A DNA stretch of 64,000 nucleotides, taken from Hyphomicrobiales bacterium (GTDB lineage: Bacteria; Pseudomonadota; Alphaproteobacteria; Rhizobiales; Rhizobiaceae). Position 1 is the first letter of the stretch, and each line of letters begins with the position of its first letter. Below, piece by piece: positions 1 to 12,300 of the stretch. The translations under genes were made by a program, and so were the position numbers. Under the pieces are notes generated by a model. The model made no database searches. It was not told the DNA's origin and saw only the letters and a program-made list of their open reading frames with translations. The DNA is taken from contig UCJD01000004.1 of NCBI GenBank assembly GCA_900472605.1, positions 44,066-108,065 on the forward strand, given 5' to 3'.

Positions 1-69
1 GTCTACGGATATGCAATTGCTGGGCGTAGATTCGGCAATCAGAGCGCGTTTTAGAAATGCGAAACTATC

Positions 70-111
70 GTGTCGGTGCATTCAGTCTTTGCTAACATGG
101 TTAACCGACAC
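70..111. repeat. 8-bp inverted repeat overlapping the CtrA-like box
   Basis: GTGTCGGT (70-77) and ACCGACAC (104-111) are perfect reverse complements with a 26-base spacer. The right arm lies inside the CtrA-like box. It could be an operator or the stem of a leader hairpin; the sequence does not decide between them. Confidence 0.45.
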
Positions 112-115
112 TTAA
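101..115 (+). promoter_or_regulatory. CtrA-type box TTAA-N7-TTAA
   Basis: TTAA at 101-104 and TTAA at 112-115 are separated by exactly seven bases, which is the full consensus of the alphaproteobacterial cell-cycle regulator CtrA (TTAA-N7-TTAA). The second half-site continues with C, as in many real sites. The box lies 261 bp before the start codon at 377. If functional, it would tie the giant surface protein to the cell cycle or motile/sessile switching; that link is inference. Confidence 0.5.
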
Positions 116-209
116 CAAAATACAATTTTTCAGAGCACTGGTCGTGGATGTGTGCTAAACGATGTGCCGAATAGCCACGATGAGCAGCTCTTGCCATGGT
201 TGATTTAGT

Positions 210-229
210 GCTAACTAATTCCTGTTAGC
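210..229. repeat. Inverted repeat GCTAAC-N8-GTTAGC
   Basis: GCTAAC (210-215) and GTTAGC (224-229) form a perfect six-base dyad with an eight-base AT-rich spacer, 147 bp before the giant gene. The same hexamer occurs at 91-96, next to GTTAAC at 100-105. This looks like a transcription-factor site, but I do not recognise the factor. Confidence 0.35.
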
Positions 230-376
230 GAAAATTAGGGATTTGTTAATTCTCTGCTCACTACGGTTGCGAAGATCGGTATTGGGAGCCGGTTACGAGG
301 ACGACTGAACAGCAGCAGACATGCCGGGCTAGACGGGCACCTGGCCAATGAAACGATCTGTCGTGGAGGAAACCCC

Positions 377-3300
377 ATGAACGAACGCTACGTGCGCCCC
401 GCCCCTGACCGTGTCGAAAAGATGCGCGGGAGGAATGCCAAGCCGAAATACGGCTCGATGTTGATGGAGTTGGAGCAACGCATCGCATTCGACGCCGCCG
501 GCGCGGCGACCGTGGAAAAATCCCAGGAAAAAAGTCACCAGGATCAGGGTGATCACGGCTCTGCCGAGACCGCCCAGCACGATGGCGCGAGCGATGGCCA
601 TGACGCGCTGGTCGCGGCACTTGCCGAACATCAGGCCGCTTCGGCCGCACCCGAGACATCGAACGTTTCGCAGCCGCGCCAGGTGGTGGTGATCGATTCC
701 TCTGTTCCCGATTATCAGGCGCTGGTCAAAGACCTGGGCGACAATTTCAAGATCATCGTGGTCGACCCGAACGAGAACGGCGTACACGAGCTCGCCGAGA
801 CGCTGTCGTCCATGCACGATGTCGAGGCGATTCACATCATCTCGCACGGCAAGGAAGGTTTCCTGCAGCTCGGCTCGGCGTCGCTGACGTCAACGACGAT
901 GGCGACCGACTACGCCGCTGACCTTACATCGCTTCGCAGTTCCTTGACCGATAACGCCGACATTCTCGTCTACGGCTGCAATTTCGCAGAGGGTGAAACG
1001 GGCACGAACGCCGTCAAGATGCTCGGTTACCTCACCGGCGCCGACGTCGCCGCCTCCACAGACCCGACCGGAAGTGCAGCACTCGGCGGCAACTGGGACC
1101 TCGAATACCACGACGGCGATATCGCCTCCGACGTGATCGGCACGGACAAGAGCCACACGGATTACGTCGATACGCTGAACATCGCCTCCTCGAATGGCAA
1201 TGGCGCGCTGTTGGTCTCGGCCGGTCGCTCGATCTACAGCGTCGATGTCCTCACCGGCAAGGCGACGATGATCACCACGGTGCCGGGCAGCGTCGGCGGG
1301 ATCAGCGTGTCGAACACGATCAACTCGCTGGCAGCTGATCAGGCAAACGGCCTGATCTACTACACCGACAGCAGCACCGATTCCGGCAACAAGGCTCTGT
1401 TCGCCTACGATTACATAAACAACACCCATATTCTGGTCGATTCCGATCTGACGACGGGTGCCGCGACCAATATCGTCACGGGCTCTACTGGCGTCGGCGG
1501 CGGCGCCGCGACCTTTTACAACGGCGGCCTCTATCTCGGCGTCGAGAACGTTACCGGCAGCAACGACCAGATTTACCGTATCACCTTCAGCAACAACGGC
1601 CGTACGATGGCGGGCGCGACGGCATTCGGCGCGCAGATTACGGCAGCGAACGACTGGGGCGATTTCGCCATCGATGCGACCAACAACACGCTGCTCAGCA
1701 TCACCACGCTTGGCATCACCCGCTATAATCTGGCGACGGGGGCGATCATCGACAGCGTCGCCAATGCCAGCGGCGGCAGCGATGCCCAGGGTGGCGGTGA
1801 CATTAACGGCAACACCTATCTCGTCGGCACCGATATCCGTCAGATCAATCCGGTCACGGGCGCCGCGATCGGTTCGGCCATCACCATCACCACCAACGGC
1901 ACGACCGCGCTCACCAACATCTCGGACGCCGCGCGCTGGACACCGCCGACGGGCACGATCGGCGACAAGATTTTCGCCGACAACGACAAGAGCGGCACTT
2001 TCAACACCGGCGATGGCGGCATTGGCGGCGTCACGGTGCAACTGATCGATGACGTCAATGGTGACGGCTTGGTCAGCACCGGCGAACGCATTCTTGCCAC
2101 GGATACGACCGACGCCAACGGCAACTACCTCTTCACAGGTGTGCTGCCCGGGCAGTACATCGTGCGGGTGACCGACGCGAACGGCGTGCTCGGTACGGCG
2201 ACGCTGACAACAGCAAGCACAGCTCAATCGCTGGCACTCGCCACGATCGGCGCCTCGAACCTCGCTGCCGATTTCGGTTACTATGCCCAGGCGCCCATTG
2301 TCGATCTCAATTCCGGGACCACGCCAACGCAGATCATCACCAATGGCGGCACGCCGGGGACCACAGGATGGACTGTCGGCGGCACCGGCGCCCAGGCCAA
2401 TGGCGGCTTCGCCTGGACGCTCAACGGCGGAACCGGCACGCTCACCCAGGCGAACGTCTCCGGCTGGACGGATGGCCTTGCGCCATCGGGCGCAGCACAG
2501 CTGACGTTCGATGTGGGCTGGAGCAATGATCTGCTGCTCGGCATCACCAACGACAACAACACGCCGGCGACGCTCGACGTCACCATCGGTGGCGTGCTCT
2601 ATGCGCGCATCACCACGGGCACGCTTAACGGCACGCCGAACACCGCGACGATCACCTATTTCAACGGCGCATCCGGATCGCCATCCACCGTCGCCGCATC
2701 GACTGCCGGGACGACCGCCTGGGGCCGCACTGCCGTTACCATCAATCTGCCGTCGACGGTGGTCGCTACCGGCGATCTGGTGTTCAGCTACTCTGCGGTC
2801 GGCGGGCTTCTGACCCCGAGTACGGACGATATCTTCATCGACAATGTCAGCGCCTTCCGAAATGTCGATACGGTGGCCGGCGTCAACTACACGACTACCT
2901 ACACGGAAAACGGTGCCGGTGTGTCGATCGGCAGCGCCGCAACAGACGTGCGTGATCTCGACAGCACCAACATGCGTTCGGCGACCATCGTGCTTACCAA
3001 CGCGCAGGCCGGCGACGTGCTGACAGTCGGAACCTTGCCGAGCGGCATCACCGGTTCGGTCGATACGTCGGTCGCCGGGCAGGTTACCGTCACGCTGACG
3101 GGTTCCGCCACCAAGGCCAGCTATGCCACGGCGATCAAGGCCATCACCTTCTCCAATACCGGCGACAACCCGAGCACGACGCCGCGCATCGTCAATGTCA
3201 CCGTCAATGACGGCGGTCTCTCGTCGGCCGTCGCCACCTCCACCATCTCGGTCGTCGCCGTCAACGATGCGCCGGTCAACAATCTGCCGGCCAGCTGGAC

Positions 3301-6300
3301 GACGAACGAAGACACCAGCCTGGCGCTGTCAGGCCTCTCGGTCACCGATCTCGACGCCGGCACGGGTTCGATGACGGTGACGCTGAGCGTCGCCTCCGGC
3401 ACGATCACGGCAACGTCCGGCGGCAGCGTCGGCGTTTCCGGCTCCGGAACCGGCACAGTGGTGCTCACCGGCACGCTCGCCAACATCAACGCCTATCTCG
3501 CGTCTGCCGCAGCCCCCGTCTACGTTCCCGTTGCCGATGCCAATGGCACGGTCGTGCTGACCATGACGACCAACGACAACGGCAACACCGGCACGGGCGG
3601 CGCTCTCACCGATGTCGATACGCGCAATATCGTCATCAACCCGGTCAACGACGCGCCCGTGCTTGATCTGGATGGCTCAACCACAGGAACCGGCTATTCG
3701 GTCGGTTACACGGAAAACGGCACCGGCGTCGCGATCTCGAATACCAACAGCAGCGTCATCGACGTCGACAACGCCAACATGGCCTCTGCCGCGATCGTGA
3801 TCACCAACGGCCAGGTCGGCGACCTCCTGACGGTCACCGGCGCACTGCCATCTGGTATCACCGCCAGCTACAATGCCACCACCTTCACCCTGACGCTGAC
3901 GGGCTCGGCGACCAAGGCCGCCTATGAGACCGCACTGCGGCAGGTGCTCTACACTTCGAGCTCCGACAACCCGACGCTCAATGGCGCCGCCGCATCGCGC
4001 AATATCAGCGTCACCGTCAATGACGGCGCCGCCAATTCCAATACGGCGGTCACCGCCGTTGCGATCACCGCCGTCAACGACGCGCCGGTGAATACGCTGC
4101 CTGCGAATTGGACGACGAACGAAGACACCAGCGTCACGCTGACCGGCCTGTCGATCGCCGATCCGGATGCCGGGACGGGCTCGATGACCGTCCGGCTGCA
4201 GGTGCCGACAGGCATCCTGACCGCCACGGCCGGCGGCTCCGTCACCGTCTCCGGCTCGGGCACCGGCACGCTGGTGCTGACGGGCACGCTCGCCAATCTC
4301 AATGCTTATCTGGCGTCCAGCGCGGCACCCGTCTACGTGCCGGTGGCCGACGCCAATGGCAGCGTCACGGTGACGATGACGACGAACGACCTCGGCAATT
4401 TCGGCACCGGCGGCCCGCTCACGGATACCGACACGGCCGTCATCAACATCACGCCCGTCAACGACGCGCCGATCCTAGATCTCGATGCATCGGGCGCCGG
4501 TACCGGCTTCACCACGACCTATACCGAAAACGACGCCGGCGTTGCCGTCGCCGATACCGATGGCGTGATCACCGACATCGACAGCGCCAACATGGCCTCG
4601 TTGTCGGCGGTCATCGCCAACGGTCAGGCGGGCGACATTCTGGCCGTCGCCGGCACGCTGCCCTCAGGCATCACCGCGAGCTACAATGCCGCGACCTTCA
4701 CCCTGACGCTCACGGGCTCGGCCGCGCGGGCCAGCTACGAAACGGCGCTGCAGCAGATACGCTTCCTGTCGAACTCGGAAAATCCATCCACCACGCCGCG
4801 CAGCATCAACGTGACGGTCAACGACGGCGCCGCCAATTCGAACGTCGCGGTGGCCACGGTCAACGTCATCGCCGTCAACGACGCGCCGGTGAATACGGTG
4901 CCAGCATCCGTGACGCTGAGCGAGGACGTGCAGACGGCGATTTCCGGCATCTCCGTCAGCGACGTCGACAGCGGCTCCGTCACCGTCACGCTGTCGGTGG
5001 CGAACGGAACGCTGTCGCCTTCCGTCATCGCGGGTACGGTCACCGGAAACGGCACGGCGTCGGTCACCGTCTCGGGCACGCTTGCGCAGGTCAACAGCGT
5101 GCTTGCCTCGCTGCGCTACACGGGCCGCGCCGATTATAACGGCTCGGATACGCTCGTCGTTTCCACCTCGGACGGTTCGCTGACGGATACGGACAATGTC
5201 GCGATCACGGTTACGCCCGTCGCCGATATCACGCCCGATACGGTGGCGACGGCCGAAGACACGGCGGTCACCTTCAACGTCATCACCGGAACCAACGGCG
5301 CCACGGCCGATACCTTCAAGGACCCCGGCCGCGCCGTCACGTCGGTCACGCAGCCGCCGGCCGGGCAGGGCAGCGTCACTTTCGCCGCCGATGGAACGCT
5401 GGTCTATACGCCAGCCGCGAATTTCAACGGGCAGACGACCTTCACCTACACGGTCACCTCGGGCGGCGTCACTGAGACAGCGACGGTCACGGTCAATGTC
5501 AGCGCCGTCAACGACGCGCCGGTCAACAGCCTGCCGGCCTCCGGCTGGAGCACCAGCGAGGATACGCCCATCGCGCTCTCGGGCCTGTCGATCTCCGATG
5601 TCGATGCCGGCACCGGGGCGATGACGGTAACGCTTGCAGTCTCCGGCGGTACGGTTTCGGCGACCTCGGGTGCCGGTGTCACCATATCCGGGTCGGGGTC
5701 TGCGTCGCTCACCTTGTCTGGCACGCTTTCGGCGCTCAACGCCTATCTGGCGTCGGCCGCCGCTCCGCAGTTCAATCCGGCTGCCAATGCCAGCGGCTCG
5801 GTGACGCTGACGATGACGACCAACGACGGCGGCAATACCGGCTCCGGCGGCGCGCTCACCGATGTCGACACGCGCACCATCACCATCGATCCCGTCAACG
5901 ACGCGCCCGTCAACACGCTGCCGGCGTCCGGCTGGTCGGTCAACGAGGATACGGCGCTTGCGCTGACCGGGCTTGCGATCGCGGATGTCGATGCCGGCAG
6001 CGGCACGATGACGGTCGTGCTCGGCGTGAACTCGGGACAGCTGACTGCCGTGTCCGGTTCCGGCGTCACGATCAGCGGCTCCGGCACCGCGTCGCTCACG
6101 CTGTCGGGCACGCTCGCCAGCATCAACGCTTATCTCGCCAGCACCGCGCGACCGGTCTACACGCCGGTGGCCGATTTCAATGGCGCGGTCACGCTGACGA
6201 TGACGACCAATGACGGCGGCAATACCGGTTCGGGCGGCGCGCTGACCGACGTTGACACGGCGACGATCACCGTCATTGCCGTCAACGACGCGCCGGCGCT

Positions 6301-9300
6301 TGACCTCGACACATCCGCGGCCGGCACCGGCTACGCGACCAGCTACACGGAGAACGCCGCCGGCGTCGCCATCGTTAACACCGGCGTCCTGGTTTTCGAT
6401 GTCGACAACGCCAACATGGCGTCTGCGACGATCGTGATCTCCAATGGGCAGACGGGCGACGTGCTGTCGGTTACCGGCACGCTTCCATCCGGCATCACCG
6501 CCAGCTACAACGCCTCTACCTTCATGCTCACCCTGACCGGTTCGGCGACGAAGGCCGCCTATCAGACAGCGCTTGGGCAGCTCCGCTATGCATCGACCTC
6601 CGACGATCCGGGCGCGGTGACCCGTTCGATCAACGTCACCGTATCGGACGGCGCGGCTTCTTCGAACACGGCCGTCGCGACCGTCGCGGTGACGCCTGTC
6701 AACGACCCGCCCGTCAACACGCTGCCTGCGGTCGGCTGGACAATGAACGAGGACGGTACGCTGTCGCTTACCGGACTGTCGGTGGCCGACCCCGATATCG
6801 GCTCGGGCACGGCGACGGTTACACTCTCCGTCGGCTCCGGCGTGCTAACGGCCGCCAGCGGCTCAGGCGTGACCGTCACCGGCTCGGGCACCGCCACGAT
6901 CACGCTGTCCGGCACGCTTTCCAGCATCAACGCCTATCTGGCCAGCGCCGCCCGACCGAGCTATGCGCCCATCGCCGATTTCAACGGCAGCGTCACGCTG
7001 ACGATGACGAGCAGCGATGGCCAGCTCACCGATACGGATACGCAGACAATCGCAATAACTGCGGTTGCCGATATCGCCAACGACACCGCCACGACCAACG
7101 AGGACACGGCGGTTGTCATCGCCGTCGACACCAACGACAGCTTCGAAAACGCCGGCCACACGATCACGGCGATCAACGGTTCGGCCATCGTTGCAAACGG
7201 CGTCGTTAACGTCACCAGCGGCACGGTCCGCCTCAACGCCGATGGAACGCTGACCTTCACGCCATCCGCCAATGTCAACGGCAGCACGAGTTTCACCTAT
7301 ACCGTCAGCTCCGGCGGCGTCACCGAGACCGCAACTGTCAACGTGACCATCGTGCCGGTCAACGATGCGCCGGTGAATACCGTTCCGGGCGCCCAGACCG
7401 TTGCCGAGGATACGCCGCTTGCCGTATCGGGCATATCGGTCGCTGATGTCGATGGCGATGTGCTGACCACGACGGTAACAGTCACCAACGGCATCGCCAA
7501 CGTGACGACGGGAACCGGTGCGACGATCGCCAACAACGGTACGTCATCGGTCCGCTTGTCCGGCACGGCGGCGCAGATCAACGCCGCACTGGCTGGCCTC
7601 ACCTATACATCCACCGCCGACTACAACGGCGCGGCGCAGTTGACCATCCAGACGACGGATGGCTCCTTGACCGATACCGACACGGTGGCGATCTCAATCA
7701 CGCCGGTCGCCGATATCGTCGCCGACAATTTGACGACCAACGAAGACACGGCCGTCACCTTCAACGCCATCACCGGCACGAACGGCGCCTCGGCCGACAA
7801 TTTCGAGAACGCCGGCAGGGCGATAACGTCGGTCACGCAGCCCCCGGCCGGCCAGGGCACCGTCACCTTCGCCGCCGATGGCACGATCACCTACACGCCG
7901 GCAGCCAATTTCAACGGCACGACGAGCTTCACCTATACGGTCACCTCGGGCGGCGTGACCGAAACCGCGACGGTGACGATCGTGGTCAACCCCGTCAACG
8001 ACGCCCCCGTCAACACCGTGCCGGCCGCACAAACGACGGCAGAAGATACCTCTATCGTCTTCTCGTCCTCGGGCGGCAATGCGATCGTCGTCTCCGATGT
8101 CGACAATGGAACGCTGACGGTCACCGTCACCGTCACCAACGGCTCCTTCTCGCTGTCAGGTACCTCAGGGCTGTCGTTCAGCGCGGGTGACGGCACGGCC
8201 GATCAGACGATGACCTTCACCGGCACCACGGCGGCGATCAATACGGCGCTCGCGGGCGCAAGCTATGCGCCGGTTGCCGATTACAACGGCTCGGCGCAGA
8301 TCTCGGTGCAGACTTCAGACGGTTCGCTCAGCGCCACCAGCACCATCCCGGTGACCATCACCCCGGTCGCCGACATCGCCAATGACTCCGTTTCGACGGA
8401 TGAAGACGTTTCTGCCGTCATCTCCGTGCTTGCCAATGACAGCTTCGAAAACCCTGCTCGCGCGATCACCGCCGTCAACGGAACGGCGATCACGGCAGGC
8501 GGGGCGGCTGTCACCGTCGCCAACGGCACGGTGCGGCTGAACGCCTCCAGCCAGCTGATCTTCACCCCGACGCTGGACTATAACGGCGTGACGACCTTCA
8601 CCTACACCGTCACCTCCGGCGGGGTCACTGAAACCGCGCAGGTCACCGTAGCCGTTGCCTCAGTCAATACGCCACCTGTCAACACCCTGCCGCCCTCGTT
8701 CACCGCGATCGAGGACACGTCTCTCGGCCTCGCCGGCCTGCAGATCGCCGACCAGGATGCCGGGGCCGGCACGATGACAGTGACGCTGTCGGTCAATTCC
8801 GGCGTGCTCTCGGCGCTTGGCGCCGGCGGTGTCTCGGTGAGCGGCTCCGGATCGCAGGCTCTCACGCTGTCCGGCACCTTGACCGATATCAACGCTTATC
8901 TTTCTGGCGCGACGCGCCCGAGCTTTACGCCATCAGCCAACTCCACCGCCAGCGTCACGCTGACGATGACCACCAACGACAACGGCAATACCGGCGGCCC
9001 GTCGCTGGTCGATATCGATACGGCAACGATCGCGATTACATCGGTCAACGATGCGCCTGCCGGCACAGACAATACCGTCACCATCAACGAGGACAGCGTC
9101 TACACCTTCTCGGCCGCGAGCTTCGGCTTCACCGATCCGAACGACAGCCCGGCCAACAGCCTTGCCGCCGTCGTCATCACCACGCTGCCGACCAACGGCG
9201 TGCTCTCGCTCGGCGGCACCGCCGTCACCGCCGGCCAGGTGATCTCCGCGGCCAATCTCGGCAATCTCACCTTCACGCCATCTGCCAATGCCAACGGCAC

Positions 9301-12300
9301 CGCGCTCGCCTCCTTCACCTTCCAGGTCCGCGACAATGGCGGCACGGCAAATGGCGGCCAGGATACCGACCAGAGCCCGAACAGCGTCACGTTCAATGTC
9401 ACGGCCGTCAACGATGCGCCGGTCAACACCCTGCCCTCGAGCTTCGGCACCAACGAGGATACGGCCCTGTCGCTCGCCGGCCTGCAGGTCTCCGATGTCG
9501 ATGCCGGCTCCGGTTCGATCCGGGTCACGCTCAGCGTCAATTCCGGCACGCTCGCCGCAACCGGCGCCTCCGGTGTCACCGTCAGCGGCTCGGGATCGGG
9601 TACGCTGGTGCTGACCGGCACGCTCGCCAACATCAACGGCTTCCTTGCCGGATCAGGCACACGGCCGGTCTTCAACCCCGCAGCCAATGCCAATGGCGCC
9701 GTGACGCTGACGATGGTGACCAACGACAACGGCAATACCGGCAGCGGCGGCGCCTTGTCCGACACCGATACGGCGACGATATCAGTGGCGCCGGTCAATG
9801 ACGCGCCGGTGGGCTCCGATACCGCGATCACGACCAACGAGGATACCGTTTTCTCCGGCACGCTGCCTGTCGCGACCGATGTCGACGGCGATAGCCTGAC
9901 CTATGGCGCCGGATCCATCGCCCCATCGCATGGCACCGTCGTGGTCAATCCCAACGGCACCTATACCTACACCCCATCCGCCAACTTCAACGGCACCGAC
10001 AGCTTCACTTACAGCGTCAGCGACGGCACCGTGACGGTGCAGTATCTGGTCAGCGTCACCGTCAATTCGGTCAACGACGCGCCCGTCGGCGTCAACGATA
10101 CCGCCCAGACCAGTGCCGGCGTCAGCACCAGCCTCAACGTGCTCGCCAACGACACCGATGTCGATGGCGACGTGCTGCAGGTCTCTGCCATCAACGGCGT
10201 CGCCGGCAATGTCGGTCTTGCCGTCACAGGCTCGAACGGTGGCACGTTCACTATCGGCGCCAATGGGGCGGCGGTGTTCAATCCGGGCACGGCGTTTACC
10301 GACCTTCCGGCCGGCCAGAGCCGCAGCTCCAGCGTCACCTACCAGCTGTCCGACGGCCATGGCGGCTTCTCCACCGCGACGGTCACGGTAACCGTCACGG
10401 GCGTCAACGACGCGCCGATCTCGACGCTGATCGCCAACCAGACCGGCAACGACGCGCAGTCGGTAACACTCAATGTCTCCGGCAATTTCAGCGATCCCGA
10501 TACGGGCGACACACTGACCTTCACCGCAACCGGTCTTCCTCCGGGCCTGACGATCAACACTGCGACCGGTGAAATTTCCGGCACCATCAACCGCAGCGCC
10601 AGCGTCAACGGTCCTTATGCCGTCACGGTGACGGCAACCGATCGCAGCGGGGCGACGGCGAGCCGCAGCTTCACATGGGCGGTTCTCAATCCGCCGCCGG
10701 TGGCCGCTGCCGACAATCTGGCGACCACTGAGAACACCCCGCTTGCCGCCTCTGTCTTCGCCAACAATGGTAACGGCGTCGATTCCGATCCCGATGGCGA
10801 CCCGATTTCCGTCTCGGCGGTCGGCGGCAGCGGCGCTGGTGTCGGTCAGGCCGTGTCCGGCTCGAACGGCGGCACCTTCACGATCAACGCAGATGGCACC
10901 TATGCCTTCAATCCGGGCACTGCCTTCGACGATCTCGCCGCTGGCGCGACGCGGGTCACGACCGTCACCTACACGATCACCGATGGCCAAGGCGGCTTCT
11001 CGACGGCGACCGTCACCGTCACGGTCACCGGCCTGAACGATGCGCCGGTCGCCGTGGCCGACAGCTTCACCACCAACGAGGACACCTCCGTCACCTTCGA
11101 CGTTCGCGCCAATGACAGCGATGTCGATGGCGGCACGCTTGGTGTCACGGTGATCAACGGCACGGCCATCGTTACCGGCGGCTCGGTTGCGGTCACCGGC
11201 GGCGTGGTCACGCTCAATGCCGATGGCCGCCTGACCTTCACGCCCTCAGCCGACTACAATGGCAGGCCGACCTTCACCTATACGATTTCCGATGGTCAGG
11301 GCGGCACGGCGACGGCAACGGTCACCGGCACCGTCAACCCTGTGCAGGACCCGCCGGTCGCCGCCAACGACAGCTTCACGACGGATGAGGATACGGCTGT
11401 CACCTTCGACGTGCGCGCAAACGACAGCGATGTCGATGGCGATGCGCTTGCCGTAGCCCAGATCAACGGCTCGAACATTGCCTCCGGCGGCTCGGTTGCC
11501 GTCAGCGGCGGCAGCGTCCGGCTGAACGCGGATGGCACGCTGACCTTTACGCCATCGGCCAATTACAACGGCAATCCGAGCTTCAGCTATACCATTTCCG
11601 ACGGCCATGGCGGTACGGCGACGGCAACGGTCAACGGCACGGTCAACCCCGTTCAGGATCCGCCGGTCGCGCAGAACGACAGCTTCACGACACCGGAAGA
11701 CCAGCCCGTCACCCTCGCCGTTCTCGCCAACGACAGCGATCCGGATGGCGACGCGCTGACGATCACCCAGATCAATGGCGCAGGCATCACGGTCGGCAAT
11801 GCCGTGGCGATCACCGGCGGCAGCATTACGCTGAACGCTAACGGCACGCTGACCTTCACGCCGACGGCGAATTTCAATGGCAGTCCGAGCTTCACCTATA
11901 CGGTCTCGGACGGCAATGGCGGCACCGCGACGGCGACCGTGAGCGGCACGGTAACGCCCGTCAACGACATCCCCGTCGCCGTTGCCGACAGCTTCACGAC
12001 GCTTGAGGATACGGCTGTCACCTTTGATGTGCTCGGCAATGACAGCGATGTCGATGGCGATACGCTCACCGTGACCGCCATCAACGGCGCCAATATCGCG
12101 GCCGGCGGGGTGGTGACCGTCACCGGCGGCACGGTGCGGCTCAACGCGGATGGCAGCCTGACCTTCACGCCAGCGGCCAACTACAATGGCAGCCCGAGCT
12201 TCACCTATACCGTTTCCGACGGCAACGGCGGCACCGCGACCGCCACGGTCAGCGGCAGCGTGACTGGTGTGAACGACGTGCCGGTTGCCGTCAACGACAG

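Larger units (their letters stand above)
1..376 (+). promoter_or_regulatory. AT-rich upstream region of the giant adhesin gene
   Basis: This stretch is clearly more AT-rich than the rest of the window and I see no credible gene in it. It holds a CtrA-like box (101-115), an 8-bp inverted repeat that overlaps it (70-77 with 104-111) and a second inverted repeat, GCTAAC-N8-GTTAGC (210-229). The hexamer GCTAAC also occurs at 91-96. A good ribosome binding site, GGAGGAA, lies just before the ATG at 377. The density of palindromes suggests a regulated promoter, but no -10/-35 pair could be assigned with confidence. Confidence 0.6.

Noticed and set aside
494..514. LapG-type cleavage motif (DAAG) near the N-terminus of the giant protein
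   Set aside because: DAAG at residues 39-43 resembles the xAAG site cut by LapG, but it lies within the conserved ELEQRIAFDAAG tag of DUF4347 proteins, there is no retention module around it, and no lapG or lapD is in the window.
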